From VXYL01 sp965243095 (GTDB lineage: Bacteria > Pseudomonadota > Gammaproteobacteria > Pseudomonadales > Azotimanducaceae): a stretch of 64,000 nucleotides of DNA. The translations under genes were made by a program, and so were the position numbers. The notes beneath the pieces were generated by a model that did not search any database, was not told the origin of the DNA, and saw nothing but the letters and a program-made list of their open reading frames with translations. The DNA is taken from NCBI GenBank assembly GCA_965243095.1, contig OZ251530.1:4340001-4404000 (forward strand), given 5' to 3'. Below are positions 54,531 to 63,913 of this stretch, in pieces. Every line of letters begins with the position of its first letter. Position 1 is the stretch's first letter.

Positions 54531-57500
54531 AGCGTAGGCGCCGGTCGCCGAGCCAGCGGATTCGACGCGAACGTGGTACGTCCCAGCCGCCAGGCTGCGC
54601 CGGATGCGGAAGTTGGCAGCGGCGCCGCCGTCGTCCGACGCCGTCGCTGTCTTCCAAGGTTCCCGCGGTGTCCAAGCCGCCCGTCGTGGCGATGGTCACC
54701 TCGCGTGGCTCGGAGACCTCGAACCGGAAGTAGTCCACATCGGCGCCGGGCTCGATCCGCCCGGCGGTCTCGCTCGGCAGCGCCACCAGCGTCGCCGACG
54801 ACGGCTCGTCGCCGTGGTCGTCGGCGTCGCCGTGGTCCGTCAGCCGCAATAGGTAGGCGCCAGTCGCCGAACCATCGGATCGGACGCGGACGTAGTACGT
54901 CCCCGCCGCCAGGCTGCGCCGGCGGGTGCGCCAGTCGGCGCCGTCCCGCACGGTGTTTCTCTCCAACTCGACGCCTTCGCTGTCTTCCAGCGTCACCCAA
55001 GTGAACCCGTTGCCCGGCGTCCCGACGGTCACCGTGCGTCTCTCGGAGACCTCGAACCGGAAGTAGTCCACATCCGTGCCGTGCTCGATCCGCCCGGCGG
55101 TCTCGCTCGGCAGCGCCACCGGCGTCGCCGACGACAGCGCGCCTCCGTGGTCGTCTTCGGCGTCGACGGGTACCGCCAGCCGCAACGTGTAGGCGCCTGG
55201 CCTGCGCCCGCCGTCGGGCCGGACGCGGACGTAGTACGTCCCCGCCCACAGGCTGCGCCGGATGGGGGGCCGCGCCAGCTCGCGGCCCACGCTGTCGTGC
55301 AGCGATTCCGACGCGTTTCCCGTCGTCTCGATGGTCACCTCGCGTGGCTCGGGGACCTCGAACCGGAAGTAGTCCACATCGTTGCGGGACCCCATCCACC
55401 CGGCGGTTTCGCTCGGCAGCGCCACCCGCGTCGCTGACGACAGCTCGTCGCCGTGGTCGTCGGCCCGGCCGTGGTCTAACAGCCACAACCTGTAGGCGCC
55501 GATCCTGTCGCTGATGTAGCGGCCGGCCCCTGCTCCAACGCGGATGTAGTACGTTCCCGCCAGCAGGGTGCGCCGGATGTGGAAGTTGGGGCCGATGTCG
55601 CCGTCGTCGTCCGACGCCAGCTCGCCGCCGTCGCTGTCTTCCAAGGTTCCCGCGGTGTCCACGCGGCCGAACGTGCCGATGGCCACGTCGCGTGGCTCGA
55701 AAACCTCGAACCGGAAGTAGTCCACATCGTCGCCGGACTCGAACCGCCCTCTGGTCTCGCTCTGCTCTCCGGTCTCGCTCGGCAGCGCCACCGGCGTCGC
55801 CGACGACCGATCGTCTCCGTGGTCGTCGCCGGCGACGTGATCCGCCAGCCGCAACGTGTAGGCGCCGCCGGTCAGCGTGTCTAGAGATGGCTTGCCGCGG
55901 CACGGTGCGGCTTGAGGATTCCCACGTCGGTCCCGCCCACATGGGCCGACGCGGACATAGTACGTTCCCGCGGTCAGGGTGCGCCGGATGCTGAAGTTGA
56001 CGCCGCCGCCGTCGTCGTCGTTCCACGCCAGCTCGCTGCCTTCGCCGTCTTCCAGCGTTCCCACCGTGTCCAGGTTGCCCGACGTGGCGATGGTTACCTC
56101 GCGCGTACTGGAGACCTCGAATCGGAAGTAGTCCACATCGGTGCCGGGCTCGATTCGGCCGGCGGTCTGGCTCGGCAGCGCCACCCACGTCGCCGACGAC
56201 CGCTCGTCGCCGTGGTCATCGGCGCCGTCGCCGTGTTCCACCAAGCGCAACGTGTAGGCGCCGGTTGCCGAGTCATTGGATCCGATACGGACGTAGTACG
56301 TTCCCCGCGACAGGCTGCGCCGGATGCTGAGGTTGGCGCCGCTGCCACCGCCATCGCTCGCCGCCAGCTCGCGGCCGTCGCTGTCTTCCAAGGTACCCGC
56401 GGTGTCCAGGTCGCCCATCGTGGCGATGGTCACCTCGCGCGGCTCGGAGAGCTCGAACCGGAAGTAGTCCACATCGGCGCCGGGCTCGATCCGCCCGCCG
56501 GTCTCGCTCGGCAGCGCCACCCGCGTCGCCGACGACCTGGCGTCGCCGTGGTCGTCGGCGCCGTCGCCATGTTCCGTCAGCCGCAACGTGTAGGCGCCGA
56601 GCTCCGAGTCGATGGTGTGTCGGTTGCAAGAGAACATGTGGCAGTCTGCGCGGTTTTCCCAATCCTGCGGCCTGAAGGCATAGGATTTGACGCGGACGTA
56701 ATACGTTCCCGGCGACAGGCTGCGCCGGATGCGGAAGTTGGTGCCGTGCCAAAAGCGCACAGGGCCGCTGCCGCTGTCGGCGTCCGCCGCCAGCGCACGG
56801 CCTGCGCTGTCCTCCAGCACCCCCGCGGTGTCTAGGTCGCCCGTCGTCTCGATGGTCACCTCGCGTGGCTCGGAGACCTCGAACCGGAAGTAGTCCACAT
56901 CGGTGTTGTGGTCGATCCGCCCTCCGGTCTCGCTCGGCAGCGCCACCCGCGTCGCTGCCGAGCGCTCGTCTCCGTGGTCGTCGTCACCTACAACCGCCAA
57001 CCGCAACGTGTAGGGGCCCATGGATACGCCTTCATTCACGGTGTGCACGCCGAGTACGCCGCGGCCATCATCACGGTCGCCGCGTACACTGACGTAGTAT
57101 GTTCCCGCCGACAGGGTGCGCCGGATGCGGAAGTTCCAGTCGTGCCGGCCCCAGTCGAGACTCCCACCCAGCGTGACGCCCTCGCCATCGAACAGCGTTC
57201 CCGCCGTGTCCAAGTTGCCCGTCGTTCGGATTTCCACCTCGCGCGTCGTCGCGACCTCGAACCGGAAGTAGTCCACATCGACGTGGCTGCCGAGTAGGCC
57301 GTCTTGCCCAGTGATCCGCCCCCCGGTAACGCTCGGCAGCGCCACCGGCGTCGCCGACGACCGCTCGTCGCCGTGGTCGTCAGCAGTCAGCAGCAACGTG
57401 TAGGTGCCCCTATCTTTTGGCCCGACGCGGACGTAGTAAGTCCCCGCCGACAGGGTGCGCCGGATGCTGAAGTTCAAGTATTCGCCCCGGTTGTCGTCCG

Positions 57501-60500
57501 ACGCCAGCTCGACGCCTTCGCTGTCTTCCAGAGTTCCCAACGTGTCTAAGTCCCGTGCCGTCGTGGCGATCGTCACGTCGCGCGTCTCGGAGAGCACGAA
57601 CCGGAAGTAGTCCACATCGGTTGCGGACTGCAGCCGCCCCACGGTCTCGCTCGGCAGCGCCACCAGCGTCGCCGCCGATCGCTCGTCGCCGTGCTGGTCG
57701 TAGTTCTCAGGGACGCCTACATCCGTCAGCAGCAACACGTAGGTGTAGGGCCCCGAGTACTCGTATCGGTCATCAAAGGCGACGCGGACGTAGTACGTTC
57801 CCGCCGACAGGTCGCGATGGTCGCCCCCGACGCTGTCGCCTTCGCCATCTTCCAGCGTTAGCTGCAAGGCTTCTTCCGAGCTCTTCAAGTTGATGCCCAC
57901 CTTGCGTGTCTCGGAGAGCACGAACCGGAAGTAGTCCACATCGGTTGCGGAATGCAGCCGTCCCACGGTCTCGCTCGGCAGCGCCACCAGCGTCGCCGAC
58001 GACCGCTCGTCGCCGTGGTCGTCCTCGCCGACCGCCAGCCGCAACGTGTAGGCGCCGGTCCGCGACGCATCGGAGCCGACGCGAACGTAGTACGTCCCCG
58101 CCGACAGGCTGCGCCGGATGCGGAAGTTGTAAACGCTTCCGCCTTCGTCGTTCGACGCCAGCTCGCCGCCTTCGCCATCTTCCAGCGTTCCCACCGTGTC
58201 CAGGTCGCCGGTCGTCTCGATGGTCACGTCGCGCGTCTCGGAGAGCTCGAACCGGAAGTAGTCCACATCGTCGCCTTCCTCGAAGCGCCCTTCGGTCTCG
58301 CTCGGCAGCGCCACCAGCGTCGCCGACGACCGCTCGTCGCCGTGGTCGTCGTCCTCGCCGACCGCCAGCCGCAACGTGTAGGCGCCGGTCGCCGCGCCAT
58401 CGGATCGGACGCGGACGTAGTACGTTCCCTCCGATAGACTGCGCCGGCGGGTGCGCCAGTTGGCGCCGTCCTGAACCGTGTTTCTCTCCAGCTCCTCGAG
58501 CTCGTCTTCCAGCGTTACCCAAGTGAAGTTGCTGCCCGGCGTGCCGACGGTCACCGTGCGTGGCTCGGAGAGCTCGAACCGGAAGTAGTCCACATCCGTG
58601 CCGTGCTCGATCTGCCCTTCGGTCTCGCTCGGCAGCGCCACCAACGTCGCCGACGACTGATCGTCCCCGTGGTCGTCGGCGACTCGCAACAGCAACGAGT
58701 AGCTGCCGGTCCCCCGGCCCTCGGATCTAACGCCGACGTAGTAGGTTCCGGCCGACAGGCTGCGCGTGATGCTGAAGTTGTTGTCGACGTTGAGCCTGCC
58801 GCTGCTACCCGCCAGCCTGCGGCCTTCGCTGTCTTCCAATTCTCCCAATGTGGCCAAGCCCGCCGAGGCGCCCGTCGTGCGGATGGTCACGTCGCGTGGC
58901 TCGGAGAGCTCGAACCGGAACCAGTCCTTATCGTCGCCGGGCTCGATTCGCCCTGCCGTCTCGCTCGGCACCGCCACCGGCGTCGCCGACGAGGCCCAGT
59001 CTCCGTGGTCGTCGCCGCCGCGCAAGACCGCCAACCGCAACGTGTAGGCGCCGGACGGTTCCCGTGGTTCCACGCGGACGTAGTACGTTCCCGCCGACAG
59101 GATGCGCTGGCTGACGGTGCTCGCCATCAGGTTGCCTTCGCTGTCTTCCAGATCCACGTACCTGCTCGCGGCGCCCGTCGCGTAGAAGGACACCTCGCGT
59201 GTCCCGGGGATCTCGAAACGGAAGTAGTCCACATCGTTGTAGTGGTCGATCTGCCCTGCGGTCTCGCTTGGGAGCGCCACCAGCGTCGCCGACGATCGGT
59301 CATCGCCATGGTCGTCGGTGCCGTGTTCCCACAACCGCAACGTGTAGGCACCGCTGTAGTAGCCATTAGAGGACGCGACGCGGACGTAGTACGTCCCCGC
59401 CGACAGGCTCTGTTGGATGCTGAAGCCGTCGCCGTGGCGATGGTAGCCGGTCGACCTCAGCTCGCCGCCTTCACCGTCTTCCAGCGTGCCCACCGTGTCC
59501 AGGTCGCCCGTCGTGTCAATGGTCACGGTGGTTGTCTCGGCCACCTCGAACCGGAAGTAGTCCACATCGGTGTCGGGCTCGATCCGCCCCGCGGTCTCGC
59601 TCTGCAGCGTCACCAAAGTCGCCGACGACCGATCGTCGCCGTGGTCGTCGTCGGCTGCGACCGTCAACTGCAACGTGTAGGCGCCGAGCGACAGACTGGG
59701 CCAGATTTCGACGCGGACGTAATACGTTCCCGGCGACAAGCTGCGCCAGCGGGTGCGGGAGTTGGCGCCGTCCCGAACTGTGTTCCACTCCAGCAGGACG
59801 CCTTCGCTGTCTTCCAGCCTTACCCAACCGTCATTGTTGCGCGGCGTGCTGACGGTCACCTCGCTTGTCTCGGACACCTCGAACCGGAAGTAGTCCACAT
59901 CCCTGTGGTGGTCCATCACCCCTTCGGTCTCGCTGGGCAGCGCCACCGGCGTCGCCGACGACCGCGCATCTCCGTGGTCGTCGGCGCCTACCACCAGCAG
60001 CCGCAACGTGTAGGCACCGGTCGAGCCATGTAGGTTGGACCGGACGAGGACGTAGTACGTTCCCGCCGGCAAACTGCGACCGATGCCCAAGTTGCCGCCG
60101 CCGGCGAGCCCATTGCCTTCGGCATCGTACAGCACTTGGTGCGTTTCCAAGCTGCCCGCCGTCTCGATGGCCACCTCGCGCGTCTCGGTGACCTCGAACC
60201 GGAAGTAGTCCACATCGGTACTGGGCTCGATCCGCCCTGCGGTTTCGCTGGGGAGTTCCACCTCCGTCGCCGACGACCGCGCGTCTCCGTGGTCGTCGGC
60301 GCCTTTGAGCCACAACGTGTAGGCGCCGGTCTCGGTCCCCCAGTCAAGGGATGCGACGCGGACGTAGTACGTGCCCGCCGACAAGCTGCGCGTGATGCTG
60401 AAGTTGTTGCCGTGGAAGCGTTCGTTCGACGCCAGTTCGCCGCCTTCGCCGTCTTCCAGCGTTCCCACCATGTTCACGTCGCCCGTCGTGGCGATGGTCA

Positions 60501-62440
60501 CCTCGCGTGTCTCGGACACCTCGAACTGGAAGTAGTCCACATCGTTGTAGTGGTCGATCCCCCCTTCCGTGTTGCTCGGCAGCGCCACCGGCGTCGCCGT
60601 CGACCGGTCGTCCCCGTGGTCGTCGGCACCTACCACCGCCAGCCGCAACGTGTAGGCGCCGGTCGCCGAGTCATCGGAATCCACGCGGACGTAGTACGTT
60701 CCGGCCGACAAACTGCGCTGGATGCGCCCCCGTCGGGGCGTCACCCGGCGATTGTCTTGTTCCAGCGTTAAATATGGGTAGAAGTCGCCCACCCGCTCCC
60801 ACCCTGTGTTCTCGACGATCACCTCGCTCGTGTCGGCAACCTCGAACCGGAAATAGTCCACATCGCTGCCGGGGTCGATTCGCCCCGCCGTCTCGCTCGG
60901 CAGCGCCACCCCCGTCGCCGACGACCGATCATCCCCATGGTCGTCCCCACCGCCGCCGCCATCGTCGCCTTCGGCCGTCAGCGCCAGCGTGTAGGCGCCG
61001 GTGGACGAGCTATAGGATCCAACGCGCACGTAGTACGTTCCCGCCGACAGGCTGCGCTGGATGCGGAAGTTCGTGCCGCTGCCGCCGTCGTCGTCAAACG
61101 CCAGTTCGCCGCCTTCGCTGTCTTCCAGCCTTCCGACCGTGTCCAAGCCGCCCGTCGTCCCGATCGTCACCTCGCGCGTCTCGGAGACCTCGAACCGAAA
61201 GTAGTCCACATCGCTCCCCGGATCGATCCGCCCCTCCGTCTCGCTCGGCAGCGCCACCGCCGTCGCCGACGACCGATCGTCCCCGTGGTCGTCCCCGCCG
61301 CCGTCGCCGTCCCCTTCGTCTTCGCTGTCGTCCGCTTCGGCCGTCAGCCGCAACGTGTAGGCGGCGGTCGACGAGCCATAGGATCCGACGCGGACGTAGT
61401 ATGTGCCCGCCGACAGGCTGCGCAGGATGCGGAAGTTGTTGCCGCTGCCCGCATCGTCGTCCGACGCCAGTTCGCCGCCTTCGCCGTCTTCCAGCGTTCC
61501 CACCGTGTCCCAGCCGCCCGTCGTCTCGATCGTCACCTCGCGCGTCTCGGTGACCTCGAACCGGAAGTAGTCCACGTCGCTCCCCGGATCGATCCGCCCC
61601 TCCGTCTCGCTCGGCAGCGCCACCCCCGTCGCGGACGACCGATCGTCCCCGTGGTCGTCCCCGCCGCCGTCGCCGTCATCTTCGTCTTCGCTGTCGTCGG
61701 CTTCAGCCGTTAGCCGCAACGTGTAGGCGCCGGTCGCCGAGCCAAGAATGGATCGCACACGGACGTGGTACGTTCCCGCCGACAGGCTGATCCGGATGCT
61801 GAAGTTGTAACCGCTGCCCGCATCGTCGTCCGACGCCAGTTCGCCGCCTTCGCCGTCTTCCAGCGTTCCCACCGTGTCCAAGCTGCCCGTCGTCTCGATT
61901 GTCACCTCGCGCGTCTCGGTGACCTCGAACCGGAAGTAGTCCACATCGCTCGCCGGATCGATCCGCCCCGCCGTCTCGCTCGGCAGCGCCACCGCCGTCG
62001 CCGACGACCGATCGTCCCCGTGGTCGTCCCCGCCGCCATCGCCGTCCCCTTCGTCTTCGCTGTCGCCCGCTTCAGCCGTCAGCCGCAACGTGTAGGCACC
62101 GGTCCGCGATTGATAGGATTCCACATGGACGTAGTACGTCCCCGCCGACAGGTTGTGCGGTGCGGTGCGCCAGTTGGAGCCATCCTGAACAGTGTTTCTC
62201 CCCAGCTCGCGGCCTTCGCTGTCTTCCAGCGTTACCCAAGTGTTGTTGTTGCCCGGCGTCCCGGCGGTCACCGTGCGTGTCTCGGTGACCTCGAACCGGA
62301 AGTAATCCACATCGGTAGCGGGATCGATCTCCCCCGCGGTATCGCTCGGCAGATCGACCAGCGTGGCCGAGGACCGATCGTCTCCGTGGTCGTCGCCACC
62401 GGTGTCCGCCAACACCGCCACGGGCATACTTGCCAAGGCG
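49930..62440 (-). repeat. Tandem array of about 37 PPC-domain repeats
   Basis: Counting the DDHGD-type starts gives 23 repeats before the frameshift and about 14 after it, each of 300-400 bp. DNA-level similarity is high enough in places (for example 61050-62050) for recombination to add or remove modules. Some carry long Asp/Glu/Gly linkers (EDEGDGDGGGDDHGDD). Confidence 0.85.
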
Positions 62441-62502
62441 GCCAACAGCGCGAGGACGCGGCACGGCTTGGCTTGGGCGAACCTATCCAACTCGGTCGCC
62501 AT
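53767..62502 (-). CDS. Giant PPC-repeat secreted protein, N-terminal part (up to the frameshift)
   Basis: Start at the ATG at 62502 behind GAGGAGGGAGCG. The signal peptide (CRVLALLAALASMPVAVLA, cleaved near ADTGGDDHG) exports the protein. Then about 23 PPC repeats follow, each with the pattern DDHGDxRSSAT, VALPSETxGRI, DVDYFRFEVSETREVTI, LDTVGTLEDxEG and SLSAGTYYVRV. PPC domains are beta-sandwiches that usually accompany secreted proteases. Here no catalytic domain is present, so an adhesin or surface-layer role is more likely. After about 54640 the frame leaves the repeat and reads unrelated residues to the stop at 53767. It lies 107 bp after the gene for the membrane coiled-coil protein. 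Confidence 0.85.
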   Translation of the reverse strand: MATELDRFAQAKPCRVLALLAALASMPVAVLADTGGDDHGDDRSSATLVDLPSDTAGEIDPATDVDYFRFEVTETRTVTAGTPGNNNTWVTLEDSEGRELGRNTVQDGSNWRTAPHNLSAGTYYVHVESYQSRTGAYTLRLTAEAGDSEDEGDGDGGGDDHGDDRSSATAVALPSETAGRIDPASDVDYFRFEVTETREVTIETTGSLDTVGTLEDGEGGELASDDDAGSGYNFSIRISLSAGTYHVRVRSILGSATGAYTLRLTAEADDSEDEDDGDGGGDDHGDDRSSATGVALPSETEGRIDPGSDVDYFRFEVTETREVTIETTGGWDTVGTLEDGEGGELASDDDAGSGNNFRILRSLSAGTYYVRVGSYGSSTAAYTLRLTAEADDSEDEGDGDGGGDDHGDDRSSATAVALPSETEGRIDPGSDVDYFRFEVSETREVTIGTTGGLDTVGRLEDSEGGELAFDDDGGSGTNFRIQRSLSAGTYYVRVGSYSSSTGAYTLALTAEGDDGGGGGDDHGDDRSSATGVALPSETAGRIDPGSDVDYFRFEVADTSEVIVENTGWERVGDFYPYLTLEQDNRRVTPRRGRIQRSLSAGTYYVRVDSDDSATGAYTLRLAVVGADDHGDDRSTATPVALPSNTEGGIDHYNDVDYFQFEVSETREVTIATTGDVNMVGTLEDGEGGELASNERFHGNNFSITRSLSAGTYYVRVASLDWGTETGAYTLWLKGADDHGDARSSATEVELPSETAGRIEPSTDVDYFRFEVTETREVAIETAGSLETHQVLYDAEGNGLAGGGNLGIGRSLPAGTYYVLVRSNLHGSTGAYTLRLLVVGADDHGDARSSATPVALPSETEGVMDHHRDVDYFRFEVSETSEVTVSTPRNNDGWVRLEDSEGVLLEWNTVRDGANSRTRWRSLSPGTYYVRVEIWPSLSLGAYTLQLTVAADDDHGDDRSSATLVTLQSETAGRIEPDTDVDYFRFEVAETTTVTIDTTGDLDTVGTLEDGEGGELRSTGYHRHGDGFSIQQSLSAGTYYVRVASSNGYYSGAYTLRLWEHGTDDHGDDRSSATLVALPSETAGQIDHYNDVDYFRFEIPGTREVSFYATGAASRYVDLEDSEGNLMASTVSQRILSAGTYYVRVEPREPSGAYTLRLAVLRGGDDHGDWASSATPVAVPSETAGRIEPGDDKDWFRFELSEPRDVTIRTTGASAGLATLGELEDSEGRRLAGSSGRLNVDNNFSITRSLSAGTYYVGVRSEGRGTGSYSLLLRVADDHGDDQSSATLVALPSETEGQIEHGTDVDYFRFELSEPRTVTVGTPGSNFTWVTLEDELEELERNTVQDGANWRTRRRSLSEGTYYVRVRSDGAATGAYTLRLAVGEDDDHGDERSSATLVALPSETEGRFEEGDDVDYFRFELSETRDVTIETTGDLDTVGTLEDGEGGELASNDEGGSVYNFRIRRSLSAGTYYVRVGSDASRTGAYTLRLAVGEDDHGDERSSATLVALPSETVGRLHSATDVDYFRFVLSETRKVGINLKSSEEALQLTLEDGEGDSVGGDHRDLSAGTYYVRVAFDDRYEYSGPYTYVLLLTDVGVPENYDQHGDERSAATLVALPSETVGRLQSATDVDYFRFVLSETRDVTIATTARDLDTLGTLEDSEGVELASDDNRGEYLNFSIRRTLSAGTYYVRVGPKDRGTYTLLLTADDHGDERSSATPVALPSVTGGRITGQDGLLGSHVDVDYFRFEVATTREVEIRTTGNLDTAGTLFDGEGVTLGGSLDWGRHDWNFRIRRTLSAGTYYVSVRGDRDDGRGVLGVHTVNEGVSMGPYTLRLAVVGDDDHGDERSAATRVALPSETGGRIDHNTDVDYFRFEVSEPREVTIETTGDLDTAGVLEDSAGRALAADADSGSGPVRFWHGTNFRIRRSLSPGTYYVRVKSYAFRPQDWENRADCHMFSCNRHTIDSELGAYTLRLTEHGDGADDHGDARSSATRVALPSETGGRIEPGADVDYFRFELSEPREVTIATMGDLDTAGTLEDSDGRELAASDGGGSGANLSIRRSLSRGTYYVRIGSNDSATGAYTLRLVEHGDGADDHGDERSSATWVALPSQTAGRIEPGTDVDYFRFEVSSTREVTIATSGNLDTVGTLEDGEGSELAWNDDDGGGVNFSIRRTLTAGTYYVRVGPCGRDRRGNPQAAPCRGKPSLDTLTGGAYTLRLADHVAGDDHGDDRSSATPVALPSETGEQSETRGRFESGDDVDYFRFEVFEPRDVAIGTFGRVDTAGTLEDSDGGELASDDDGDIGPNFHIRRTLLAGTYYIRVGAGAGRYISDRIGAYRLWLLDHGRADDHGDELSSATRVALPSETAGWMGSRNDVDYFRFEVPEPREVTIETTGNASESLHDSVGRELARPPIRRSLWAGTYYVRVRPDGGRRPGAYTLRLAVPVDAEDDHGGALSSATPVALPSETAGRIEHGTDVDYFRFEVSERRTVTVGTPGNGFTWVTLEDSEGVELERNTVRDGADWRTRRRSLAAGTYYVRVRSDGSATGAYLLRLTDHGDADDHGDEPSSATLVALPSETAGRIEPGADVDYFRFEVSEPREVTIATTGGLDTAGTLEDSDGVGRRRRRCQLPHPAQPGGWDVPRSRRIRWLGDRRLRYAADARRRWGPPRGRAFGSDASGAAEQDRRMDRPRRRCGLLPVRGLRDSLGGHRDDGRLVHRGNLGRQRRRRAGVERDQRQRPELQHPAQPVGGYVLRPRPLPRRVDRCLHTAIGGRGCRRPRRRAVVGDAGGAACGDRRVDRPRRRCGLLPVRGFRDKPGHYRAGEQRKDVRQRRRRGEVARWLGQAVGGNLLRRVPVGDKGRDGLDRRLCVAAEGRKRRRMVSTPLQWRVGGAAERDQRVDLPRLRRGALRV

Positions 62503-62609
62503 CGCTCCCTCCTCACCGGTCGCGACTTGACCGGAGGTTGTCGATGCGGTCACGACTCGATTCAGTGTCAAGACCGAATCCGCCGCCAGGCCGCGCACGC
62601 CGGCACCTC

Positions 62610-63344
62610 TTATTGTTCTTGACCGCCTCGACCCGCTCTAAGGAACGTGTTCGCCATTTCGAGAAAGCCCTCCCTAGCCTTCTCGGCTAGGCCAGCTGCT
62701 TCTTCGCGCGCCGTCTTCGCCGCGACTTCCGTCGCCACCTCTTTCGCCTTTTCCGCGGCGGTCGCCTTGGCCGCCTCGTTTGCGACTATCTTTGCGCTAG
62801 CCGCCGCGACTCCCTCAGCCGTTTCCTTTGCCACCTTCTCGGCGACTTCACGACCCGCAGACTTTGCCTTCGCTTTGGAGATCTTTTTCGCAACCTTCTC
62901 GGCGCGTCGCGTGGCGGCCCAAATGGCGCGCTCCTTAGCGTCCGCCGCGGCGGCGGTGGAGACTTCCTCGGCGACTTGCCGCGCCTCCCACCGCGCGCCG
63001 CGATCTATCCGGAACGCCATGAACACGAAAATCCCGCTGATCAGCACCGCAACGATGGCCATCAACACCGCCACGAGCGAGTCCCGCCACTCCCCGCCGC
63101 CGGCACGTCCGGACACACCCGCCAACGCGAGCACGATCAGGGCGACACAAGACACCAGCGTGATCAGCGTCAGCAACGTGGCCACGAGCTTCTTGAAGCC
63201 CGGCGTGTCGTACACGTCGCGGCTTTGTTCCTCGCGGTGGTCGGGCGCATCCGGCGCCTCGTCCTCGGTTCGAGCGCTCTGTTCCGCCGGTTTCTTCTGT
63301 TCCGTCGGCTCCTTCTGTTCCGTCGGCTCCATTTCTTCCGTCAT
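62610..63344 (-). CDS. Membrane protein with Ala-rich coiled-coil tail
   Basis: The 244 residues start with an acidic/charged cytoplasmic region of repeats (EPTEQKEPTEQKKPAEQ). Two membrane helices follow (VATLLTLITLVSCVALIVLA and SLVAVLMAIVAVLISGIFVF), then a long Ala/Lys/Glu-rich helix (VAKETAEGVAAASAKIVANE) that should form a coiled coil. I know no named family. The gene precedes the giant PPC gene on the same strand and may help its export or anchoring by position only. Confidence 0.65.
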   Translation of the reverse strand: MTEEMEPTEQKEPTEQKKPAEQSARTEDEAPDAPDHREEQSRDVYDTPGFKKLVATLLTLITLVSCVALIVLALAGVSGRAGGGEWRDSLVAVLMAIVAVLISGIFVFMAFRIDRGARWEARQVAEEVSTAAAADAKERAIWAATRRAEKVAKKISKAKAKSAGREVAEKVAKETAEGVAAASAKIVANEAAKATAAEKAKEVATEVAAKTAREEAAGLAEKAREGFLEMANTFLRAGRGGQEQ

Positions 63345-63913
63345 TGTCTGTCGTTGCCTCCAAGTCGTCCGAAAAATGAAGTTCCAACCCCAAGCCGGGG
63401 CTTCCTACCGTCCAGCACCCGCCGTGGTGCAAGACGCGCACGATCGCTTGCCCGTTTCCGCCGGTGGCAACGCGGCACGGATGGTCGCGCCGCGGCGGCG
63501 GGCGGTGAAGGTGTGGGAGTTGAAGGTCCGGCGCTGTCGCCGGCCGCGGTGTGCGTGCTTACGCGCCGCCGGCAACCGCCACATGGTGCCGCGGGCAACC
63601 GGGAACGGCTGTTGGATGGCGGCAGGGCCGGCCACATGGCAAGGCGGCGAGACGGCCCAAAGACCGCCTCGAGAGCTATCAGGCGATGATCGCCCGCTCC
63701 ATGCGGGGGGGGGGGGGGGGGGGGGTAAAATGTGTGCAGAATCAACGCCTTGCAAGCGGCATTGCATGCGCCCACCTGATGCACTCCCACCGCGCCAATA
63801 GGCGCGACCGTGGCGGGAAATGGTGCTTTCAAAATGCGGGTCCCCTCCCAGAACGGCGCTTACTATACCACGGTATCGCATCCTGCAAGCAACTTCGATC
63901 GGCCGGATCGGCC
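63345..63913. other. Intergenic region with G21 tract
   Basis: No convincing gene on either strand. The region holds the homopolymer at 63705-63725 and runs into a MITE-like element. The promoter of the membrane-protein/PPC pair should be near 63345-63450, but no clear boxes are seen. Confidence 0.4.
63705..63725 (+). repeat. G21 homopolymer
   Basis: Twenty-one consecutive Gs on the plus strand, followed by TAAAATG. It lies in non-coding DNA about 360 bp upstream of the membrane-protein gene. Such a tract is prone to slippage and to read errors. Confidence 0.8.

Noticed and set aside
49930..62440. CRISPR array in the repeat region
   Set aside because: Repeats are 300-400 bp, translate in one frame into PPC domains and have no short uniform spacers.
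57900..62622. Several plus-strand open frames of 200-480 codons opposite the PPC array
   Set aside because: They repeat with the period of the PPC repeats and are mirror images of the minus-strand gene; no motifs or ribosome sites.
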